A DNA stretch of 64,000 nt from Cryptomeria japonica (lineage: Eukaryota > Streptophyta > Pinopsida > Cupressales > Cupressaceae): NCBI RefSeq assembly GCF_030272615.1, contig NC_081406.1, positions 112,497,783-112,561,782 of the forward strand. Direction: 5' to 3'. The notes beneath the pieces were generated by a model that was not told the origin of the DNA, did not search any database, and worked only from the letters and a program-made list of their open reading frames with translations. The position numbers and the translations under genes were made by a program. Below, in pieces: positions 56,652-64,000 of this stretch (positions are counted from its first letter, which is position 1; every line of letters starts with the position of its first letter).

Positions 56652-57574
56652 TCAATATGCTACAAGACAATCTCTCTTGACTTTACCCTTATACTTCTTA
56701 AATTTGTCTCTCTTGTATTCATTTTCACCATTAGGACAATTAGTTGCTATATGACCAATCTTGTTGCATGCAAAACATTTTAAAGGTAGCTTACCTCTAT
56801 ATTTACCAATGCCTCTAGGCAATTGTTTTGCCAACAATGCTTCAAGTTCCACTAAGTTGTCTTCATTATCAGCATCTCTGCTGGATCTAGATTCATAGCT
56901 ATGGCCAATATCTCTACTTCTTCTCACATATGGGTTAGAGATAGAAGCTCTGAATGCAGATTTTGATTTTTGTACTCTACCATCATAGCCATTTAATTCA
57001 AAAGCAGTAAGTTTGCCAATAATAGAGTCAAGAGATACCTTTGTCTTGTCAATGGATTTCAGCTCCTCAATAGCTGCAACTCAAATAGCATAGACCGGTA
57101 GGAGGGTCCTCGGTACCTTACTGATCACCATGGCATCTTCCACTTTCCCTCCTGTACTCTTTATTTCACCAACTATCTCTTTTATCCTTTGACCATACTG
57201 TTGGATATTCTCACCTTCAGAAATTCTCATGTCATCAAACTTTCCTCTTAGACTCTCCTCCTTAGCAATATTAACATGTTCATCACCGTTATAAATCTCT
57301 TCAAGTTTTTTCCATACTTGATATGCAGTTTCAAGACCATGAACATCTACATATTCAACATCAGACAGGGAACTGATAATAGCCTCTAATGCTTGATGAT
57401 TTTTTGGTTGTTTTCTTTCTTCTGATCATCAGTCAGGGTTCCAGTCGATGTAATATACTTAGTTTCTATATGATCCCAATACTGACTACCAAGACTCTTA
57501 ATGTAAATCATCATTTTGTCGCTCCATATTCTATAGTTATCTTTGTTGAACTTCGGACCTTCTTTCTTCATCAT
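56652..57574 (-). pseudogene. gag: copia H gag
   Basis: Minus strand. The N-terminus is FNKDNYRIWSDKMMIYIKSL (57574 region), and the CCHC zinc knuckle is CFACNKIGHIATNC (about 56780-56740). Stops between 57386 and 56927 break the capsid part. The likely start is MMKKEGPKFNKDNY at 57574, about 60 bp inside the primer site. Confidence 0.88.
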
Positions 57575-57632
57575 GATCTACAAGATCTTTTCCTCAATTT
57601 GTTAGGCTTTTAGATTAAAGAGGACCTGAGAT

Positions 57633-57646
57633 GCTCTGATAACAAT
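57633..57646 (-). other. Primer-binding site of copia H
   Basis: Reads ATTGTTATCAGAGC on the element strand, next to LTR end CATCA. It is a variant of TTGGTATCAGAGC. Confidence 0.82.
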
Positions 57647-59067
57647 TGATGGTATGATGAAAGAATAAGTATCTGGTAGAATACTGAGGGGGGGGTGAAT
57701 CAGTATACTGAAAAACTGATACAAAGTTCCCAAACTCAAATTCAATCACACAAAGTAAACATATCAAAGTCAAGATCAATCTTCACAAGAATACTTGACA
57801 TCAACTAGTTTGACTGTTATGACAACTTAACAGTTAACAACTCCAATCTTGTAAACATCAACAATGCTTAATCATATCTCAACATATTCTTTTCTCAATG
57901 CTTCTAGTTATCATGCCTTATCAGAAGTTAATCAAATCAACAAATAAGATCATAACCACAAAACATTCACCACTTGACACAAAAGTTTATACGTGGAAAA
58001 CCCAAATAGGTAAAAACCACAGTGAGATGAGACTCACAAGGATAGCTATTTGAACTCCTCTGAAGTTCACCCTGTTAGGAGCCAAGCCTGTTAAAGCTTT
58101 ATAATAATTCCTGTTAAGAACTAATTCCGGTTAGGAATCACCCGGTTAAGGGATTTACAAATATGCCTTGATGAAAAGCACAATACCCTGTTAGGAGTAA
58201 CCTCGTTGGAGGATTTAAGAATCCAAGCTAATGGACCACCTTGTAAGAGGATTTAATAAGTAACCAAGCTTGTTAGAGCTTACCCAGTTAAGGGATTTCA
58301 CATATGTTGTAATTGTTAGAAAATAACAGGTTTTCTTGATATGTCTGAATAGCACTACATTTGCTTGATCGGACCCTTTTAAGCTTCAATTTGCCTTTAC
58401 TCAAAGTGCAAATCCATTCACCGGTTAGGCAACTACACACTCAATGGGTTTCTGCCAATCTTGCCAACAACTTTTACAAACAACTTCATCGACCTTAAAT
58501 ACAAATCAATTAGGTCGGTAACACAACGAAAACCTAATTCTCATCATCGAGATTACAAACGAGTCGGTACAATCTTGACCATTTAGAAATCATAATAATC
58601 TCTTCACATTCTTCAAGAAAATTCCAACCACTCCATGATCACCACTTCATCAGACTTTGTAACTCATCACGTGCTATGCATTAGATGCAATCCACTTTGT
58701 TCCTTACCTAGTCAACAAACAAATGTGCCAAAACAATCTGAACTTATCCTCATACAATGATCACACGTGTCTCCATCTTTACTGCTCATTAGGTAATAAA
58801 CCAACAAACTTGATCAGTTAGGGTTTAACAACTGATAGGCTTTACCGATTACATTGCATAGAAAGGTTTAACCCTTTACATCGGTTTATCAGTTCAACTC
58901 ACAAACTTAACATACTGGTTTACAACATCTTCCACAAAGCTCTTCCTACCAGTTACTAGCCAATATCAAAAAACAACAATATCAACAATAACATGAATAC
59001 CATTATCAGTTCAATTGACATCAATGACAACATATCATTAATACAATCTATATGCGAAATTTCAACA
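57647..59067 (-). repeat. 5' LTR of copia H
   Basis: 1421 bp, plus-strand start TGATGGTATG, end TTTCAACA. It parallels 51686-53122 with scattered substitutions and one end indel. Confidence 0.93.
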
Positions 59068-60193
59068 GTTGGTGATCATGTTCGAGACTTGGCGGATGGA
59101 GATCATTCTTGTAGCGTGTGGACCTATACTACGTCCTGGTTGATCTAGGTTATGGAATAGTTTAATGTAGCATGTGGATTGGACCTCTCGATGTATTTCT
59201 GGGATGTCTTATGTGTTGTATATTATTTGTTTGGTCTAAGGTCAACATGGTTTGTAATTATGTAATTGATTTATTATCTGGTGGCTGACCTAATTGTTTA
59301 TGGTCGAGGGTTTGTATACATAGATGTAAGATCTCATTGTAGATCATATATGGTAGAGGTCATAGGAATGGGAAATGGATATGTAATGTGTGAATAATGT
59401 AATATCATTCAGGTGGATGATTTGGTCGATCATTGGAGATCGAATTGGATTTATGTAAGAGGATTTAGTCCTTCGGTATTGAGCTTAACCAGAACTGTAC
59501 TCAGGCATAGGAGATGCTATCTTTTGCAGCTCTACACTTCTCTGGATTGTAGTCTGGATTTCTATGTAGTCAATGAGGCTCCTTTTGTGATGAGCAATGC
59601 GCTCTAGACTATTGGTCTTCCTGCAAGTGTAGGACCCTCAATTGTAATTCACATACTTACTATAGAAGTATTATCTGACTATGGGTAGGCTTCCCACCAT
59701 GGTTTTTTCCTTTACCAGATTTTCCACGTATAAATCTTGGTGTCATGTGGATGGTATTTATTTTGTGATTATTGTTTATGCTTAATTGGTTTAACTGCTA
59801 TTCCAGTATTAATGTTTTGGGTTTCGGTATTAAAGTTTTAATTGCTAATGGTTTGGTTAATCTGTGACAACTGATTCACACCCCCCCCCTCTCAGTTGTC
59901 TTACGGTTATTTGAACTATCTAACAAATGATAACTATAATAAAAAGCCATCATCCCACCTAAAGTAAAAAAGTGATAGTGTGATAACAACACTAAAGGTG
60001 GATCACCCACCTAAGGTGGAAAAGTGAAACCATGAAAGGTGGATATGATAAATCAATAACATGATAAGTCCACGTAAAGTGGAAATGCTCCGACTAATCC
60101 TATGTAATTTCCTAAGTAAGCGTAAGTAAAGTGTAATTAGGACCTAGGTGAGAAATAACAAAGTTAAAATACCTTACTTACACCAACATCTTT

Positions 60194-60420
60194 AAATAGG
60201 TGACCCCATCTTTCGAGGTTCTTTCTCCTTTGCTCAAACTGGTCACTATGTTAGCTCGACATCCTTGTGTTTTGCCAATCGTTCTACCCCATCTACTATG
60301 TGATCTTTGCTTCTTTTTTTTGCTACTCGAATTTAGCAAATTTATCCTACTTTGTGCAAACCATTTTTTTGATCCTTTTAAGATAATGATTTTAAGCTAT
60401 ATGCTTTTATTAATTTAAAA
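60194..60420 (-). pseudogene. 5' part of LINE-2 cut off by element E
   Basis: This sequence was contiguous with 34367 before element E inserted, as shown by TSD TCTTT. On the minus strand it is A-rich and Lys/Arg-rich in short frames, like an ORF1 leader. The assignment rests on continuity rather than on a recognised domain. Confidence 0.5.
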
Positions 60421-60479
60421 AAAAAAACTAGTTGATTCTTTTTTTTTTAAATTTTGATTTTGAAGAAAAATAAATAAAT

Positions 60480-60665
60480 ATCATATTATTATAAGGGGAA
60501 TCTTGGAGCTTCTCTTGTTGGTTGTGTTATGTGTGACTGTACGGGTGAAGTAATTATCACTACTTCAAAATTATTAGTTCCTTCCTATCGACAAGATTAC
60601 TTATGCATCCATTAGATGTAATTTGTTCTAAAGTTGGCCCATCATATTAGACAATTTAAAATTAT
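60480..60665 (+). pseudogene. Possible short RNase H fragment of another LINE
   Basis: One plus-strand frame reads LGASLVGCVMCDCTGEVIIT, which resembles the second strand of LINE-type RNase H (G-x-G-x-V-x-R-D-x-x-G-x-V). Stops follow soon after. It is too short to be sure. Confidence 0.25.
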
Positions 60666-61769
60666 TTGTTTGCATTTTTATAGTTTGAATTTTGGAAACC
60701 TATGTATCTATGCCTTGTTTCCTTGCTCTCAACCCAAGTGCATTTGTTTATTGTGTGCTTGTCCACATTCTTAGATTTCAAATTTAACATAACCAATCTC
60801 CTTGTCATACCCAGATTCTTCAACCTGTAAAAATACTCTCAACATTGTTAGTTATTGTGCATATTTTATTGCTTCCTCTTTAGCCTTATTATGGTCTCTA
60901 AAATTCTTTTCAATTTGATTGAAAAAAGGATTGCAAAGGTGTGACTTATATATATTGTTTTTTGGCCATGCTGGAATGGAGATGCCAGAAAGAAAGCTAG
61001 AACAGGCAACTATAGTGTGGCCATCTGGGACTATAGCTAGTGAGGGTTATTTATTTTTTCCATGGTCTCTTTTGTATTTTAAGTAATCTTGTTTCCTTTC
61101 AGTGAGTTTTCTTTCATGGGAAATACAATATTCAAATGAGTGTCTAAGGAAAAATTAGTAAATTTTTTACTACAAATAGAATATCTGCTAGAAAACTTTT
61201 TTAAAAGCAACAAAATGAACATTCTAATAACATGCATTATCAAAGGCATAACAAAAATTGCAACTTTAAAAATAATTTAACAATAAAGCTTATAAATAGT
61301 AGCAAGATAAATATACCATGAACAATGTATATTATAAAACTTGTAAAAAAAAATTTAATATTAAAGACCCAAAAGCATTGCATGACTATTTAATGAGTAA
61401 TATATTAAACTCATGTAGGCTCCAAATAGGATTATAATATAGAATTCTCTAAAAAATCTCAAAGGGCATAGAAAATCCAATTAGATGTTTAATTTTCTAA
61501 AGGACATTTTCTGGTATGGTTTAATGTTACATAAAAGTCAACCCATATTTTTAGAACCAGAAGGATCAGAAAATAAACTAAAAAAAATCTAATTGAATAG
61601 ATATTAGGATTCCTAATAACACCTTCAAATAAGATTTAGAAGTCTATAACTATTATGTGTAATTGGTGTTCCATTTGATTGATTATAGGTGAAATTTGAT
61701 TAGTCACAACAAATACAACAAGAAGAAAATGGAAGACCAACTAGCATTGGTAATCAGTCAAATGAAAAG
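60666..61769. other. AT-rich DNA, nothing recognised
   Basis: No supported frame, RNA gene or repeat, apart from homopolymer A and T runs. Confidence 0.5.
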
Positions 61770-63118
61770 TTTCTTATCCTTTACATAATATTAAAGTTGG
61801 AAAGTGTGAGATAACTAGCTATATAATTATCAAATATTGTAATTCTATTGATATGTGGGATGCAAATCATTGCATGAGACATTATTAGTGTGTTTTGTCA
61901 ATTCTTTTGTCAACGGATGTTTCCTTAAAGATCACATGTGTTTACGAAACTATGAGTTAATTATTCTTAAATATAGATTTGTTTCTTTCCAATTTTCTAT
62001 GTTATCAATATATGCATGCATAAAAATCAGGAGATATGTTGTTTACATGTCCATATCCTCACATGCATCATATAATATTTCACATGCTCTTTGAATTCTT
62101 CCATGATTTGGCATGCTAAATGGTGGATGATTCGCGTATTTGGTGCTAGTTGGGTCTTTTTGTATACAAAGGACAAAAGAATAAAATGAAAAGGCAATAA
62201 AAAAATTCAAATTATGGATTAAAAATGTGTGCCAATGCCACATATTTGATATTGCTCAACCTAAAAACCCACAAAGTAGGCTTTAAGGATGCAAAGCATG
62301 CAAGCATTTTAATTGTGCATCCATATTTTGGGTGGGGAGAGGATATGAGGGTTAGGAGAGAGTGGAAATAAGCTAATTTGCCTCACATAAAGTGAATATT
62401 AGTAGAAAATCAACGCTAAATTGACCAAGGAAAATATTTAGTAGTGAACCAATGCTAATTGGTCAATTCAGCATTGGTTCACTACTAATATTCACTTTAC
62501 ATGAGACAAATTAGCTTGTTGTTTCCCTCTGCTAACCCTCCTATCCTCTCCCTACCCAAATATGGATGCACAATAAAACTGCTTGCATGCTTTGCATCCT
62601 TAAAGCCTACTTTGTGGGTTTTTTAGGTTGAGCAATATCAAATATATAGCATTAGCACACATTTTTGCCCCATAATCTTTTTTTTTAATTGCCTTTTCAT
62701 TTTATGTTTTGGTCCTTTGTATGCAACACGACCCAACCACCACCAAATATGTGAATCATCCACCATTTAGCATGCCAAAACATGAAAGAATTCAAAGAGC
62801 ATGTGGAATATTATGTGATGCACATGAGGATATGGACACATAAACAACACATCTCCTATTTTTTATGCATGCATCTACTGATAACATAGAAAATTAGAAA
62901 GAGAAAAATCTATATTTAACAAGAATTAACTCATAGTTTCACATAAACTTATGTGATCTTTACAGAAACAAACATTGACAAAAGAATTGACAAAACACAC
63001 TGATTATGTCTCATACAGTGATTTGCATTCCAAAGATCAATAGGATTACTATATCTAATAATCATATAACTCACAACCTCACACTTTCCAACTCTATTAT
63101 TATGTTAAGGATAAGAAA
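61770..63118. repeat. Long foldback (inverted repeat) of 1349 bp
   Basis: Two arms of about 640-670 bp face each other around a centre near 62440-62490. Examples of pairing: TTTCTTATCC at 61770 with GGATAAGAAA at 63109; AAGGATGCAAAGCATGCAAG near 62285 with CTTGCATGCTTTGCATCCTT near 62580; and an inner perfect 17 bp hairpin, AGTAGTGAACCAATGCT (62440-62456) with its complement at 62470-62486. The arms have diverged by substitutions and small indels. No clear TSD or coding region is seen. A transcript through it would form long double-stranded RNA. Confidence 0.9.
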
Positions 63119-64000
63119 ATAAAACTCTTATTATAAAAAGAAATCAAAAAATAAAACTTAGGAGCTGAGCATTCCTATCTTGTGCAAATCTACAATTTCC
63201 AATCCCTAAAAAATGACAAGCTCTCAACCTTTTATAGATATCACGCCTCTTCATAATATTACAGATTTCACAAAGTGAAAAAATAACACAACTAGCAAAT
63301 TTAAAATATTCTAGATTTGATGTATAAGGTTGACTGAGTCAACACAATCTACACAATATGTAGTGGCTTCTAAAGCTCTTGCTAAATCTTCTTTCATAAT
63401 AATATTGTTAACACATATCTCTTGTGGTTAGAATCCCCGTTATAACCTTTTAAGCACCTTTATTCCATTTACAATTGAATTCTTTGTTGTGGTTCAATTG
63501 GTCCTTGAAGTTCGTACATCACCCTTTTAGCTTTAACCTAATTTGGAGCAATACTTTTTAAAGGTAGCTAGTGCTATTTACAAATCATCCTTTCAAAATA
63601 TATTAGCTAGTGTCCAATTGAGTAGGTGTATTTTTTACTAATACTCTATATTTGAATTTTTTGTATCTCTTTGAGAAATATCAAATATGTAATTCATATT
63701 TGTTTGTTTTTTATTATCTTGGTGTCTTCAATGAGCTTTATATTTACTCCAGGTATTAGATCTAACATTTTGTTAGTCAGAAGTTTTATGAATTTATCCA
63801 CTTCTTGTCTATGTTTACGCAAGGTTTATTCTTAAACTAAGTCCCTTGAAAGCCTTTTGATGATTGTTTTATCACATTCTTTCATCTTTTTCAGGGTTGT
63901 AAGAACCTTTTCTACACCTTCAATGCATTTATTAATTCAAGCCCTTTGCCATTTCAATCATATCTTCCATCTAACTATATCAACATAATTCTCTTTAGAT
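63119..64000. other. AT-rich DNA, nothing recognised
   Basis: No supported gene, repeat or RNA gene up to the window edge. Confidence 0.5.

Larger units (their letters stand above)
51686..59067 (-). mobile_element. Full-length Ty1-copia retrotransposon (H) on the minus strand
   Basis: 7382 bp with TSD GTTGG at 51681-51685 and 59068-59072. The LTRs are 1437 bp (51686-53122) and 1421 bp (57647-59067), very similar to each other, so this is among the younger insertions here. The minus-strand order gag, protease, integrase, RT, RNase H is typical for copia. Stops near 56652, 56318, 55343, 54101 and 53567 break the polyprotein. The U5 motif group suggests a Tork/Tnt1-like lineage, a tentative call. 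Confidence 0.94.
51315..59925 (+). mobile_element. Solo copia-type LTR (G) split by a later copia element
   Basis: Starts TGTTGGCC and ends ATCTAACA. Flanked by AATGAT at 51309-51314 and 59926-59931. Without the nested copia element it is 1224 bp. Its 3' half has CCACCATGGTTTTTTCC, TTTTCCACGTATAAATC and CACCCCCCCCCTCTCAG, a U5 pattern shared with Tnt1/Tork-type plant copia LTRs. No second LTR or internal sequence is found in element E, so it is a solo LTR. Confidence 0.78.
34373..60188 (-). mobile_element. Gag-only Ty1-copia derivative (element E), heavily interrupted
   Basis: The TSD TCTTT is found at 34368-34372 and again at 60189-60193, 25.8 kb apart. The LTRs are 484 bp (34373-34856) and 486 bp after removing insertions (51086-60188), starting TGTAATAATTGG on the plus strand and ending CAGCA/CAACA. 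A primer site lies left of the right LTR. After subtracting the LINE at 39903-50650 and the solo LTR at 51315-59925 the element is about 6.4 kb. Coding similarity is limited to gag and a protease fragment, with no integrase, RT or RNase H, so it is a TR-GAG-like non-autonomous derivative. The interior between 35097 and 39687 includes other LTR-like sequence and is not fully resolved. Confidence 0.82.
51086..60188 (-). repeat. 5' LTR of element E, split by a solo LTR
   Basis: The parts 51086-51314 and 59932-60188 (with one copy of the AATGAT duplication) match 34373-34856 in order. They give 486 bp once the insertion and its duplication are removed. The LTR ends CACCAACA and is followed by TCTTT. 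Confidence 0.87.

Noticed and set aside
62043-62243. 66-codon frame in the foldback arm
   Set aside because: The facing arm does not keep the frame, and no motif is present.

Overview
The window looks like intergenic DNA of a large-genome seed plant. It is AT-rich, and almost every long reading frame belongs to a Ty1-copia element or a LINE. There are canonical plant LTR ends (TG...CA, short target-site duplications, initiator-Met-tRNA-like primer sites), deep nesting and many decayed copies. Gene density is very low, which suggests a gymnosperm or similarly TE-inflated genome, but the species cannot be named from sequence alone. The only plausible trace of a host gene is a short first exon on the minus strand at 30608-30677, possibly a mitochondrial-carrier-family protein.

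Layout. (1) 1-2016: gene-free, with a recurring TCGCTG-type word. (2) 2022-8089: a complete but decayed Ty1-copia element (TSD AAGGC). (3) 8481-18537: a 10 kb non-coding LTR element (TSD GTGCT) carrying a GGCTCAAGGAAGCC array. It is split by a 5.2 kb insertion at 10506-15670 (TSD GGAAG) that behaves as a giant solo LTR, and its uninterrupted target sequence survives next door. (4) 18756-20575: a tandem duplication whose second copy holds a GC-rich terminal-inverted-repeat element (19584-20364) with an 89 bp palindrome. (5) 23014-27291: a second giant solo LTR of the same family, in inverted orientation (TSD GTCAC). (6) 27297-31919: unassigned DNA with the possible exon. (7) 31920-60420: a four-level nest. 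A minus-strand LINE remnant is split by a gag-only copia derivative (34373-60188, TSD TCTTT). That derivative is split by a plus-strand LINE (39903-50650, 17 bp TSD) and by a solo LTR (51315-59925, TSD AATGAT). The LINE holds an LTR-plus-primer-site stub, and the solo LTR holds a 7.4 kb copia element (51686-59067, TSD GTTGG). (8) 61770-63118: a long foldback. The rest is unassigned.

The most interesting signal is shared by the two giant solo LTRs. Each carries an array of about 36 nt hairpins (19 in one, 12 in the other) spaced about 165-175 bp apart. The hairpins vary in a compensatory way, both within an array and between the two arrays. Both arrays sit upstream of a conserved palindromic telo-box and a TATA box at matching distance. 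No coding system works as an operon here; the biology is that of nested, mostly silenced retroelements. All coordinates and comparisons come from reading the sequence by eye. No alignment, folding or database search was run.
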